The notes beneath the pieces are model-generated. The model saw only the letters and a program-made list of their open reading frames with translations, was not told where the DNA came from and did no database searches. Of a stretch of 64,000 nucleotides of DNA, positions 49,969-58,872 are shown piece by piece. The stretch's first letter is position 1. Each line of letters starts with the position of its first letter. The translations under genes and the position numbers were made by a program. This DNA comes from Bradyrhizobium iriomotense (lineage in GTDB: Bacteria > Pseudomonadota > Alphaproteobacteria > Rhizobiales > Xanthobacteraceae), in assembly GCF_018130765.1 (NCBI RefSeq), contig NZ_JAFCJZ010000009.1, positions 124,001 through 188,000 on the forward strand, in the 5' to 3' direction.

Positions 49969-51573
49969 ATGTTGTATTTCACGCGGTGGAGGGCGCTGGG
50001 GATTATCCTGACAGCGCTGATCGTGTGCCTCTGCGCGGTCCCGAATTTCTTCCCCGAGGCGCAGGTGAAGACCTGGCCGGCCTGGGCACAGCGCCGGCTC
50101 GTGCTCGGCCTCGACCTTCAGGGCGGCTCCTATCTGCTGCTCGAGGTCGATTCCAACTATGTGAAGAAGGAGCGGCTGGACCAGATCCGCGACGACGTTC
50201 GCCGGACGCTGCGCGACGCCAAGATCGGCTTCACCGGCGGCGTGACCGTGCGCAACGACGCGGCCGAGGTGCGCATCACCAAGGAAAGCGATGTGCAGCC
50301 GGCGCTCGCCAAGCTGCGCGAACTGTCCCAGCCGCTGGGCGGTCTGATGGGATCCAGCGGCCAGCGCGACCTCGAGGTGGCTGACGCCGGCGGCGGCGTG
50401 ATCCGCCTGGGCATCCCGCAGGCCGCGATGCTCGACCGCATGCGCAAGACCATCGAGCAGTCGATCCAGATCGTCGAACGCCGCGTCAACGAGCTCGGCA
50501 CCGTCGAGCCCGTCATCCAGCGCCAGGGCAATGACCGCATCTTGGTGCAGGTCCCCGGCCTCCAGGATCCGACCCGCCTGAAGGAGTTGCTGGGCAAGAC
50601 CGCGAAGATGGAATTCCGCATGGTCGACACCTCCGTGCCGCCGGATCAGGCGCAGCAGGGCAGGTTGCCGCCGGAGTCCGAACTGCTGATGAGCGCCTCG
50701 CCGCCGCCCACGCCCTATGTGGTCAAGAAGCAGGTGCTGGTCGCCGGTGGCGATTTGACCGATGCCCAGGCGAGCTTCGACCAGCGCACGGGTGAGCCGG
50801 TCGTGAGCTTCAAGTTCAATACTTCGGGTGCGCGCAAGTTCTCGCAGGCGACCCAGGAGAACGTGGGGCTGCCCTTCGCGATTGTGCTCGACAACAAGGT
50901 GATCTCGGCGCCCGTCATCCGCGAGCCGATCACCGGCGGCCAGGGCCAGATCTCCGGCAATTTCACCGTTCAGTCCGCCAACGATCTCGCGATCCTGCTG
51001 CGCGCCGGCGCGCTGCCGGCGCCGCTCACGGTGGTCGAGGAGCGCACCGTCGGTCCCGGCCTCGGCCAGGACTCGATCGAGAAGGGCGAGCTCGCGGCCT
51101 ATGTCGGCTCGATCCTGGTCATCGTCTTCATGCTGCTGACCTACCGGCTGTTCGGCGTGTTCGCCAACGTCGCGGTGGCCATCAACGTCGCCATGATCTT
51201 CGGCCTGTTGTCGCTGCTCAACGCCACGCTGACGCTGCCCGGCATCGCCGGCATCGTGCTCACCGTCGGCATCGCGGTGGACTCCAACGTGCTGATCTAC
51301 GAGCGCATCCGCGAGGAGCTGCGCGGCGGCCGCAACGCGATCTCGGCGATCGACGCCGGCTTCAAGCGGGCGCTCGCGACCATCCTCGATTCCAACATCA
51401 CCACCTTCATTGCCGCCGCCGTGCTGTTCTACATCGGCACCGGCCCGGTGCGCGGCTTCGCCGTGACGCTCGGCATCGGCATCATCACCACGGTGTTCAC
51501 CGCCTTCACCCTGACTAGGCTGATCGTCGCCGGGTGGGTGCGGTGGAAGCGGCCGCAGAGCGTGCCGATCTAG
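49969..51573 (+). CDS. secD: Protein translocase subunit SecD
   Basis: This 534-residue inner-membrane protein powers the late stages of Sec export with the proton gradient. It has one N-terminal helix, a large periplasmic domain containing LGLDLQGGSYLLLEV, and a six-helix C-terminal membrane domain. The latter contains VGIAVDSNVLIYERIREELRGG (in outline), with the conserved Asp-Ser-Asn. yajC lies 47 bp upstream, and secF begins 10 bp downstream. Confidence 0.96.
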   Translation: MLYFTRWRALGIILTALIVCLCAVPNFFPEAQVKTWPAWAQRRLVLGLDLQGGSYLLLEVDSNYVKKERLDQIRDDVRRTLRDAKIGFTGGVTVRNDAAEVRITKESDVQPALAKLRELSQPLGGLMGSSGQRDLEVADAGGGVIRLGIPQAAMLDRMRKTIEQSIQIVERRVNELGTVEPVIQRQGNDRILVQVPGLQDPTRLKELLGKTAKMEFRMVDTSVPPDQAQQGRLPPESELLMSASPPPTPYVVKKQVLVAGGDLTDAQASFDQRTGEPVVSFKFNTSGARKFSQATQENVGLPFAIVLDNKVISAPVIREPITGGQGQISGNFTVQSANDLAILLRAGALPAPLTVVEERTVGPGLGQDSIEKGELAAYVGSILVIVFMLLTYRLFGVFANVAVAINVAMIFGLLSLLNATLTLPGIAGIVLTVGIAVDSNVLIYERIREELRGGRNAISAIDAGFKRALATILDSNITTFIAAAVLFYIGTGPVRGFAVTLGIGIITTVFTAFTLTRLIVAGWVRWKRPQSVPI

Positions 51574-51583
51574 GAGCCTGATC

Positions 51584-52603
51584 GTGACTCACACCGTTCT
51601 CATCGGGCTCGGCGTCCTCATTGCCATCCTCACCGTCGTCGCGGCGCTTGGCCTGCTGCCGTCGCTGCGCATCGTCCCCGACAATACCCATTTCGACTTC
51701 ACGCGCTTCCGCCGCATCAGCTTCCCGATCTCGGCGGTGCTGTCGATCGTCGCGATCACGCTGTTCTTCACCCACGGGCTGAACCTCGGTATCGACTTCA
51801 AGGGCGGTACGCTGCTGGAGGTGAAGGCGAGGTCCGGCACCGCCGACATCGCGGCGATGCGCACCACGCTCGACGCCCTGGGTCTCGGCGAAGTCCAGTT
51901 GCAGCAGTTCGGCGGCCCCGAGAACGTGCTGATCCGCGTTGCGGAACAGCCGGGCGGCGACGCCGCACAGCAGGCCGCCCTGCAGAAGCTTCGTGGCGCG
52001 CTCGGCGACAGCGTCGACATTCAGCGCACCGAGGTGCTCGGTCCGCGCGTCGCCGGTGAGCTCCTGGCCTACGGCATGCTCGGCCTGATGCTCGCGATCG
52101 TCGCGATCCTGATCTATCTCTGGTTCCGCTTCGAATGGCAATTCGCGCTGGGCGCCATGATCGCCAACGTGCACGACATCGTGCTGACGATCGGATTCAT
52201 GTCGATCAGTCAGGTCGATTTCGACCTGACCAGTATCGCCGCGCTTTTGACCATCCTGGGCTATTCGCTCAACGACACCGTCGTCATCTATGACCGGATC
52301 CGCGAAATGCTGCGGCGCTACAAGAAGATGCCGATGCCGCAGCTGCTCAACGAATCCATCAACTCGACGCTGTCGCGCTCGATCATCACCCATGTCACCG
52401 TGACGCTGGCCCTGCTGGCGCTGCTGCTGTTCGGCGGTCACGCCATCCACAGCTTCACGGCGGTGATGATGTTCGGCGTGGTGCTGGTCGGCACCTATAC
52501 CTCGATCTTCATTGCGGCGCCGATCCTGATCTATCTCGGCGTCGGCGAGCATCGCGAGGATGCGCCCGATACGGCTACGCCGGCGAAGAAAAACAAGGCA
52601 TGA
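51584..52603 (+). CDS. secF: Protein translocase subunit SecF
   Basis: This 339-residue partner of SecD has the LGIDFKGGTLLEV periplasmic start motif and the GYSLNDTVVIYDRIRE signature in the membrane domain. It starts at GTG 51584; the Shine-Dalgarno AGGAG overlaps the secD stop (TAG GAG), showing tight coupling. The sulfatases, channel and binding proteins predicted in this window would use this Sec route. Confidence 0.96.
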   Translation: MTHTVLIGLGVLIAILTVVAALGLLPSLRIVPDNTHFDFTRFRRISFPISAVLSIVAITLFFTHGLNLGIDFKGGTLLEVKARSGTADIAAMRTTLDALGLGEVQLQQFGGPENVLIRVAEQPGGDAAQQAALQKLRGALGDSVDIQRTEVLGPRVAGELLAYGMLGLMLAIVAILIYLWFRFEWQFALGAMIANVHDIVLTIGFMSISQVDFDLTSIAALLTILGYSLNDTVVIYDRIREMLRRYKKMPMPQLLNESINSTLSRSIITHVTVTLALLALLLFGGHAIHSFTAVMMFGVVLVGTYTSIFIAAPILIYLGVGEHREDAPDTATPAKKNKA

Positions 52604-52663
52604 TCCGAACTGCAGGCCCTCGCAGGCGTTTGCGAGGGCGATAAGCTCATTCGGACGAACCAG

Positions 52664-53047
52664 ATGGCCGGCGATCCCAACGCACCGCATTTCCCGCGCT
52701 CGGCGCCGATCGACGCCTATGGCAAGGGCGGCTTCGCCTTTGCCGGCATGTCGCATCGAGGATCGCTGCTGTGCCTGCCCGACGCGATCTGGGCCTGGGA
52801 CGTGACGGACCCTGCGAAGATCGACCGCTATTCGCTGGATCGGGTATTCGCGGCCGCCAATAGCATCGACACGCTGCTGGTTGGCACTGGAACCGGCCAC
52901 TGGCTGCCGCCGCCGGAGCTGCGCCAGGCGCTGAAGGCGGTGAGGGTGGTGCTGGACACGATGCAGACCGGCCCGGCCGTGCGCACCTACAACATCATGA
53001 TCGGCGAACGGCGGCGCGTCGCAGCCGCGCTGATCGCCGTGCCATGA
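52664..53047 (+). CDS. Mth938-like domain protein
   Basis: This 127-residue soluble protein has the Mth938 fold strings IDAYGKGGFAFAG, IDTLLVGTGTGHWLPPPELR (in outline) and MQTGPAVRTYNIMIGERRRVAAALIAV (in outline). The family is related to the mitochondrial complex I assembly factor NDUFAF3. It overlaps the next gene, which resembles NDUFAF6, by 4 bp. The pairing with that neighbour is conserved in alphaproteobacteria and suggests a common role in respiratory complex assembly, which is inference. Confidence 0.88.
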   Translation: MAGDPNAPHFPRSAPIDAYGKGGFAFAGMSHRGSLLCLPDAIWAWDVTDPAKIDRYSLDRVFAAANSIDTLLVGTGTGHWLPPPELRQALKAVRVVLDTMQTGPAVRTYNIMIGERRRVAAALIAVP

Positions 53048-53907
53048 GCAGCGCTGCGCCGCCGGCCGATTCCGCTGCCTTCTGCGCCGATCTCGTGCGC
53101 GGCCACGACTTTCCGCGCTACGCCGCGACGCTGTTCGCGCCAGCCGCCGAACGCCGCGCGCTGCTGGCGCTCTATGCCTTCAATGTAGAGATCGTCCGCG
53201 TCCGCGACCAGGTGAGCCAGCCCTTGCCCGGCGAAATCCGCCTGCAATGGTGGACCGACATGCTGTCGGGCCATGTCCATGGCAGCGCCGAGGGCAATCC
53301 GGTCGCGGCCGAGTTGCTGCGCGCGATCCGCGATTTCGAGCTGCCGGTCGAGCCGCTGTCGCTGCTCGCCGACGAGCACCAGTTCGATCTCTACAACGAT
53401 CCGATGCCGACCATGGCGGCGCTTGAGGGCTATCTGGCTGCGACCTCATCGGCGCTGTTCGGTCTGGCGGCCCAGGTTCTGGGACCATCGTCGGAGGCGG
53501 CCGAGCATCTCGCAAGGCACGCCGGGCTGGCGCAGGGCATCGCGCAGATCATCGCCAATCTGCCGCGCGATGCAGCGCACCGGCAATTGTTCCTGCCGCA
53601 GCAGGTGCTGGCGAGCCATGGCTGCAGCATGGAGGACGTGTTCGCCGGCAAGGAGACGCCGAACCTGCGTGCCGTGCTGGAGCAGCTCACGGGCGAGGCG
53701 CAGCAGCACGTGACCACGGCCTTGTCGCTGCTGGCGCAGGTGCCGCCGTCGGTGCGACCGGCGTTTCTGCTGCTAAGCCAGGCGCAAGCCGACCTCAGGC
53801 GCCTGTCACAGCCCGGGCGCAATCCGTTTGCGCCGCAGATTCCGTCGCGGCTGCGTACACTGTGGACGCTATGGCGGGCTTCACGTTCTCGGGAATTTAC
53901 CAAATAG
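53044..53907 (+). CDS. Squalene/phytoene synthase-like protein (NDUFAF6-like)
   Basis: This 287-residue protein belongs to the trans-isoprenyl synthase fold: RRALLALYAFNVEI, the aromatic-acidic LQWWTDMLSG, and EHQFDLYND are visible. The Asp-rich DxxxD pair of genuine squalene synthases is not clearly preserved. The overlap with the Mth938-like gene favours the NDUFAF6-type complex I assembly factor over a carotenoid enzyme. ATG 53044 overlaps the previous stop (ATGA). No carotenoid genes are nearby. Confidence 0.85.
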   Translation: MSSAAPPADSAAFCADLVRGHDFPRYAATLFAPAAERRALLALYAFNVEIVRVRDQVSQPLPGEIRLQWWTDMLSGHVHGSAEGNPVAAELLRAIRDFELPVEPLSLLADEHQFDLYNDPMPTMAALEGYLAATSSALFGLAAQVLGPSSEAAEHLARHAGLAQGIAQIIANLPRDAAHRQLFLPQQVLASHGCSMEDVFAGKETPNLRAVLEQLTGEAQQHVTTALSLLAQVPPSVRPAFLLLSQAQADLRRLSQPGRNPFAPQIPSRLRTLWTLWRASRSREFTK

Positions 53908-53952
53908 CGGTTGGCTTATCGCCTGGCCCAGGCAAATGCTCTATGCTGTCCC

Positions 53953-55197
53953 ATGGCTGAGTTATCCCAAACCACGTCCTCCGATCTCAGCGGCCTTCCG
54001 GTCGCGCCTGATGACATTCACGCCGCCGCCGCGACCATCCACGGCGCCGTCGTCGAGACGCCCTGCAGCTACAGTCGCACGCTCAGCAGCATCTGCGGCT
54101 GCGATATCTGGCTCAAATTCGAGAACCTCCAGTTCACCTCCTCGTTCAAGGAACGCGGCGCGTTGAACCGGCTCACCGCGCTGACGCCCGAGGAGCGCGC
54201 GCGGGGCGTGATCGCGATGTCGGCGGGCAATCACGCTCAGGGCGTCGCCTATCACGCCAAGCGGCTCGGCATTCCCGCCACCATCGTGATGCCGATCGGC
54301 ACACCGATGGTGAAGGTCGAGAACACCAGGCATCACGGCGCCGAAGTGATCGTGACGGGCGCGACGCTGGAAGAGGCGGCCGCCTTTGCGCGCAGCCGCG
54401 GCGAAGCCCGCGGCATGATCTTCGTCCATCCCTACGACGATCCGCTCGTCATCGCGGGGCAGGGCACAGTCGGCCTCGAGATGCTCAAGGCCGTCCCTGA
54501 ACTCGACACGCTGGTCGTCCCGATCGGCGGCGGCGGGCTGATCAGCGGCATCGTCATTGCCGGAAAGTCGATCAAGCCGTCGCTGCGCGTGCTGGGCGTC
54601 GAGGCCTGGCTCTATCCGTCGATGTACAATGCGATCCATGACGGCAATCTGCCGGCGCGCGGCGACACGCTCGCGGAAGGCATCGCGGTGAAATCGCCGG
54701 GCAAGATCACCACCGAAATCGTCCGTCGCCTCGTCGACGATATCGCGCTCGTCAACGAAGCCGAGCTCGAGCGCGCGGTCGCGACCCTGATCTCGATCGA
54801 GAAGACGGTTGTCGAGGGCGCCGGCGCCGCTGGCCTTGCCGCGCTGATGTCCGATCCCTCCCGCTTCGCCGGCCAGAAGGTCGGCCTCGTCCTGAGCGGC
54901 GGCAACATCGACACGAGGCTGATCGCCTCCGTCCTCACGCGCGAGTTGGCGCGCGAAGGACGGCTGACCCAGCTTTCGCTCGATATTCCCGACAGGCCGG
55001 GTCAGTTGGCCGCCGTGGCGGCGCTGCTGGCCGAAGCCGGCGCCAACATCATCGAGGTCTCGCACCAGCGCACCTTCTCCGACCTGCCGGCCAAGGCGAC
55101 GCTGCTGCAACTCGTCATCGAGACCCGCGACAGCGCGCATCTCGACGAGGTCATGGCGCGGCTCAGCGCATCCGGACTGAGCGCGCGCTGCACCTGA
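53953..55197 (+). CDS. ilvA: Threonine ammonia-lyase (threonine dehydratase)
   Basis: This 414-residue PLP enzyme deaminates threonine to 2-oxobutyrate, the first step towards isoleucine. The Schiff-base lysine is K66 in FTSSFKERGA. The glycine loop is PIGGGGLISG and the serine-type SAGNHAQGVAYHA stretch binds substrate. A C-terminal ACT-like domain (about residues 335-410) starts with LSLDIPDRPGQLAAVAALLAE (in outline). That short regulatory domain is the layout of the catabolic/biosynthetic hybrid forms. ATG 53953 is preferred over a TTG at 53911. Its product feeds the same pathway as IlvD at 19.9 kb. Confidence 0.94.
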   Translation: MAELSQTTSSDLSGLPVAPDDIHAAAATIHGAVVETPCSYSRTLSSICGCDIWLKFENLQFTSSFKERGALNRLTALTPEERARGVIAMSAGNHAQGVAYHAKRLGIPATIVMPIGTPMVKVENTRHHGAEVIVTGATLEEAAAFARSRGEARGMIFVHPYDDPLVIAGQGTVGLEMLKAVPELDTLVVPIGGGGLISGIVIAGKSIKPSLRVLGVEAWLYPSMYNAIHDGNLPARGDTLAEGIAVKSPGKITTEIVRRLVDDIALVNEAELERAVATLISIEKTVVEGAGAAGLAALMSDPSRFAGQKVGLVLSGGNIDTRLIASVLTRELAREGRLTQLSLDIPDRPGQLAAVAALLAEAGANIIEVSHQRTFSDLPAKATLLQLVIETRDSAHLDEVMARLSASGLSARCT

Positions 55198-55205
55198 GCG
55201 CGCCG

Positions 55206-56384
55206 CTATTGCGGCGTCAGGCTCGCGAGGTGGTCGATCAGCCGGTCAATCTCGGCTTCCGTGTTGTAGTAATGGGGCGAGGCGCGCACGAGCGGCGGCA
55301 GCGCGCGGAGTTCGGCGTCGATGCGGGTGCTTGATGGATCCGAAGCGCCGATGGTGATGCCCGCCGCGGCAGCGCTGCGAACAATGGCGTCAGCCTCATG
55401 CCCCTCCATCGTGAAGCTGACGATGGCGCCCGGCGTGCGGCCGAGGTCGCGAATGGTGATGCCGCGAATGGAGGCGAGGCCGCTGCGAAGACGGCCCGCA
55501 AGCAGGCGGCAGCGCTGCTCGATCGGTCCCATGCCGATATCGAGGGCATAGTCGACGGCGGCGCCGAGTCCGAGCCGGGCCGCATAATTATTTTCCCAGG
55601 TCTCGAAGCGGCGTGCATCGTCGCGGAGCCGATATTCATCGCGCGACACCCAGGGTGCCGCGAAATGGTCGATCATCGGCGGTTCGAGCTGTTGCAACAG
55701 GGCGCGGCGGATATAGAGAAAACCGGTGCCGCGCGGACCGCGCAGGAATTTGCGCCCCGTCGCCGACAGCATGTCGCAGCTGATCGCTTCGACGTCGACC
55801 GGCATCTGGCCGACCGCCTGGCAGGCGTCAAGCAGATAGGGAATGCCGTGCGCCCGCGCGATCCTGCCGATCGCCGCCGCGGGATTGACCAGCCCGCCAT
55901 TGGTCGGGACCCAGGTGATGGCGATCAGCTTCACGCGCGCGTCGATCATGCGTTCGAGCGCCTGGATGTCGAGTTCGCCCGTTGCGTCGCTCGGCACCAC
56001 GTCGATGATCGCGCCCGTACGTTTGGCGACTTGCAGGAACGCGACATAGTTGGCGGCGTATTCCGCCTCGGCGGTCAGGATGCGGTCGCCCTTGCGGAAC
56101 GGCAGCGCGTAGAACGCCATCTGCCAGGCAACCGTCGCGTTCTCCACGAGAGCGATCTCATGGGGCGCGACGTTCAGCAGACGCGCGACCGAGCCGTAAA
56201 CCGCGTCGAGCCGTCGCGCCTCGCGGTCGGCGGCGGCATAACCCCCGATCTCGCTCTCGAGATCGATATGCCCCTTCATCGCCGCGACAACGGGAGCCGG
56301 CATGAGGGCTGCGCCTGCATTATGGAGATAGGCGAGCCGGGCGGCGGCCGGTGTGTCGGCTCGTATCTGGTCGATGTCGATCAA
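55206..56384 (-). CDS. Class V aminotransferase-fold PLP enzyme
   Basis: This 392-residue PLP enzyme resembles NifS/cysteine desulfurase and isopenicillin-N epimerase-type enzymes of class V. The PLP lysine is K212 in SATGRKFLRGPRGTGFLY. LLDACQAVGQMPVDVE holds the Asp that binds the ring nitrogen, and RFETWENN is also typical. The reaction cannot be fixed from sequence. No Fe-S or sulfur operon is adjacent, so cysteine desulfurase of the Isc type is unlikely; the ergothioneine-type or amino-acid transaminase branches are possible. It is convergent with ilvA (8-bp gap) and divergent from the LysR gene. Confidence 0.87.
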   Translation of the reverse strand: MIDIDQIRADTPAAARLAYLHNAGAALMPAPVVAAMKGHIDLESEIGGYAAADREARRLDAVYGSVARLLNVAPHEIALVENATVAWQMAFYALPFRKGDRILTAEAEYAANYVAFLQVAKRTGAIIDVVPSDATGELDIQALERMIDARVKLIAITWVPTNGGLVNPAAAIGRIARAHGIPYLLDACQAVGQMPVDVEAISCDMLSATGRKFLRGPRGTGFLYIRRALLQQLEPPMIDHFAAPWVSRDEYRLRDDARRFETWENNYAARLGLGAAVDYALDIGMGPIEQRCRLLAGRLRSGLASIRGITIRDLGRTPGAIVSFTMEGHEADAIVRSAAAAGITIGASDPSSTRIDAELRALPPLVRASPHYYNTEAEIDRLIDHLASLTPQ

Positions 56385-56605
56385 GTGCCGTCCCCACCTC
56401 TGCCATTGCCGGCCCTACGAATTAGGCTCGATGACGGGCGGGGGCAAGTTCGTGTGGTTGGACCGGTCGGCGCAGCCGTTTGGAATAAAATGACCGGTCC
56501 AGAGTCCATCCTGGTATCAGATTCCAATTCTGTGGCTATTTACCTGAACTTTTGAGAAATCCAGTGCCCCCGAACGCTATATCCTCCTGCATTGGAAAAC
56601 CGGCC

Positions 56606-57565
56606 ATGCAAGAGAAAACGCAGTCGTCGCGCCCGACCGGCGGGGCGCCCAGAACCAACATCGCCAGGCGGATCGACCTCACGACCCTGCGGCTGTTCAT
56701 CGCCATCTGCGAAGAGGGCAATTTGACGCGTGCCTCGCAGCGCGAGGCGATTGCGCCCTCTGCCGTCAGCAAGCGCATGCATGACCTCGAGGAGGTTCTC
56801 GAGGTCGCCCTGTTCGAGCGGCATTCCACCGGCATGGCGCTGACGCCGGCCGGCGAGTCGCTGCTGCATCATGCGCGCGTGACGCTGCTCAATGTCGAGA
56901 AGATCGCGGTCGACATGGCCGAGCATGCGCGCGGCGTGCGTGGCCATGTGCGGATGCTCGCCAACCTGTCGTCGATCGTGGAGTTTCTCCCCGATGATCT
57001 GCCCGGCTTCTTTCGCTCGCACGAGCTCGTGCGCCTCGATCTGCAGGAGCGTCCCAGCGCCGATGTCGTTCGCGGCGTCGAGGAGGGCGTGGCGGAAATC
57101 GGCATCTGCTCGGCGGATGTGTCGACGCGCGGGCTGGAGCGGTTCTCCTATCGACGGGATCGCCTCGTCATCGTGGTGCGGTCCGACCATCCGCTTGCAT
57201 CGGCCAGGGACGTCTCGTTCGCCGATACGCTCGACTATGACCATGTCGGCCTATTTGCGGCCAGCTCGATCTATCTTCGCTCTCACTACACGGCGCAGCA
57301 GATCGGCAAGTCGATCCGGCTGCGGGTTCACGTCCCGGGCTTTGATGCGGTGTGCAGAATGGTGCAAGCCGGCATGGGCATTGGCCTCATTCCCGACCGC
57401 GCCTTCGAAGTCCTCAGTCACGGCATGAATCTGACGGCCGTCGAGCTGAGCGACGAATGGGCCGATCGCGAACTGGTTCTGGTTGCGAGAGACCCCGCGG
57501 GATTGTCGGCGACAAGCCAGTTGATGCTCGATCACCTGCGGACGCCGCAGAGCAGGCCTCATTGA
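56606..57565 (+). CDS. LysR-family transcriptional regulator
   Basis: This 319-residue regulator has an N-terminal winged helix-turn-helix (LTTLRLFIAICEEGNLTRAS in outline, with IAPSAVSKRMHDLEEVL) and a substrate-binding effector domain (about residues 110-310). ATG 56606 begins MQEKTQSS; a TTG at 56552 is an upstream alternative. It lies directly upstream of a CoA-transferase, HMG-CoA-lyase and MFS transporter gene set in the same direction. It is therefore probably their activator, with a pathway acid as co-inducer. Confidence 0.92.
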   Translation: MQEKTQSSRPTGGAPRTNIARRIDLTTLRLFIAICEEGNLTRASQREAIAPSAVSKRMHDLEEVLEVALFERHSTGMALTPAGESLLHHARVTLLNVEKIAVDMAEHARGVRGHVRMLANLSSIVEFLPDDLPGFFRSHELVRLDLQERPSADVVRGVEEGVAEIGICSADVSTRGLERFSYRRDRLVIVVRSDHPLASARDVSFADTLDYDHVGLFAASSIYLRSHYTAQQIGKSIRLRVHVPGFDAVCRMVQAGMGIGLIPDRAFEVLSHGMNLTAVELSDEWADRELVLVARDPAGLSATSQLMLDHLRTPQSRPH

Positions 57566-57646
57566 CGTCGGTTTCCATGCCGTTCGTCATCCGCGAACGC
57601 GTGTTCATCAATGGATATTGGACTTGAGATACTGAGCTCGGCGACA

Positions 57647-57668
57647 CCTCGATCAAAGAAGATCGAGG
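57647..57668 (+). promoter_or_regulatory. Perfect hairpin overlapping the ribosome-binding site of the CoA-transferase gene
   Basis: CCTCGATC (57647-57654) and GATCGAGG (57661-57668) form 8-bp arms with a 6-nt AAAGAA loop. The 3' arm shares bases with the GAGGAG Shine-Dalgarno (57665-57670), 8 bases before ATG 57679. If it folds in mRNA it would hide part of the ribosome site; as DNA it could be an operator for LysR or another protein. Confidence 0.6.
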
Positions 57669-57678
57669 AGCGCCAGAC

Positions 57679-58872
57679 ATGGATGGGCCATTATCCGGAA
57701 TACGAGTCGTCGAGCTCGGAACTTTGATCGCCGCGCCGTTTGCCGCGCGGTTGTTCGCCGAATTCGGCGCCGAAGTCATCAAGATCGAGCAGCCGGGCAG
57801 CGGCGATCCCTTGCGCAGGTGGCGCAAGTTGCATCAGGGCACTTCGCTCTGGTGGTACCTGCAGTCGCGCAACAAGAAGTCGATCGCGATCGACTTGAAA
57901 TCGCCTGACGGCCGCGACGTGGCGCTGCGGCTCGCCGCGCAAGCCGATGTCGTGATCGAGAATTTCAAGCCGGGCAGCCTGGAGAGGCTCGGGCTGGGCT
58001 GGGATGTGCTGTCAAAGCTCAATCCCGACCTGACGCTGGTGCGCATCTCCGGGTACGGGCAGACCGGCCCTTATCGCGATCGCTCCGGTTTTGGCGCAAT
58101 CGGCGAAGCCATGGGCGGGTTGCGCTTTACCACAGGCGACCCCGAAAGCCCGCCAGCCCGGGTCGGCATCAGCATCGGCGACAGCCTGGCATCGCTTCAT
58201 GGCGTGATCGGCGCACTGATGTCGCTGCTGCGCGTCAAGACCGGGCAGGGCCGAGGGCAGGTGGTCGACGTCTCGCTCTATGAGAGCGTGTTCAATCTCA
58301 TGGAAAGCCTCGTCCCCGAATACGATCTCATGGGGCATGTCAGGACCCGCACCGGCGGCACCCTGCCGGGCATCAGTCCCTCCAACACCTATCCGAGCTC
58401 CGATGGGCGCCACGTCGTCATTGCCGGAAACAGCGATGCGATCTTCAAGCGCCTGATGCAGGTGGCCGGCCGTCCGGACCTAGCGGACGATCCGGCCCTG
58501 GCCAGCAATGACGGACGCGTCCGCAGCAACGCCTTGCTCGACGCCGCTATTGCCGCGTGGACCTCGCAGCGAACGATGGACGAGATCCTCGCGAGCCTCG
58601 ATGCAGCCGATGTTCCTGCGGGCCGGATCTATTCGGTCGCCGACATCGTCGACGATCCCCATTATGCAGCCCGCGACATGATCCTGCCGACCGAGCTGCT
58701 GGGTGATGTCACCGTGAAGATGCCGGGCATCGCCCCAAAGCTCTCCGACACGCCGGGTGCGGTCAGGTGGCCGGGACCGACGCTGGGACAGCACACCGAT
58801 GAGGTGCTGACGGGCCTCGGCTTGCAGGCCGGCGATATCGCGCAGCTGCGCCGCAGTGGAGCAGTGCAATGA
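57679..58872 (+). CDS. Family III (CaiB/BaiF) CoA-transferase
   Basis: This 397-residue enzyme moves CoA between carboxylic acids. It starts with the family opening MDGPLSGIRVVELGTLIAAP (in outline), EVIKIEQPGSGDPLR, and has the catalytic Asp D168 in ISIGDSLASLHG. SIAIDLKSPDGRDVALRLA and VIENFKPGSLERLGL (in outline) are other hallmarks. It overlaps the HMG-CoA lyase gene by 4 bp, so the two act in sequence: activation of a hydroxy-methyl dicarboxylate, then cleavage. The acid is not identifiable from sequence alone. Confidence 0.93.
   Translation: MDGPLSGIRVVELGTLIAAPFAARLFAEFGAEVIKIEQPGSGDPLRRWRKLHQGTSLWWYLQSRNKKSIAIDLKSPDGRDVALRLAAQADVVIENFKPGSLERLGLGWDVLSKLNPDLTLVRISGYGQTGPYRDRSGFGAIGEAMGGLRFTTGDPESPPARVGISIGDSLASLHGVIGALMSLLRVKTGQGRGQVVDVSLYESVFNLMESLVPEYDLMGHVRTRTGGTLPGISPSNTYPSSDGRHVVIAGNSDAIFKRLMQVAGRPDLADDPALASNDGRVRSNALLDAAIAAWTSQRTMDEILASLDAADVPAGRIYSVADIVDDPHYAARDMILPTELLGDVTVKMPGIAPKLSDTPGAVRWPGPTLGQHTDEVLTGLGLQAGDIAQLRRSGAVQ

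Noticed and set aside
53044..53907. Carotenoid or hopanoid synthesis role for the squalene/phytoene synthase-like gene
   Set aside because: The Asp-rich catalytic pairs are unclear, no other terpenoid genes are nearby, and the coupled Mth938-like gene points to complex I assembly.
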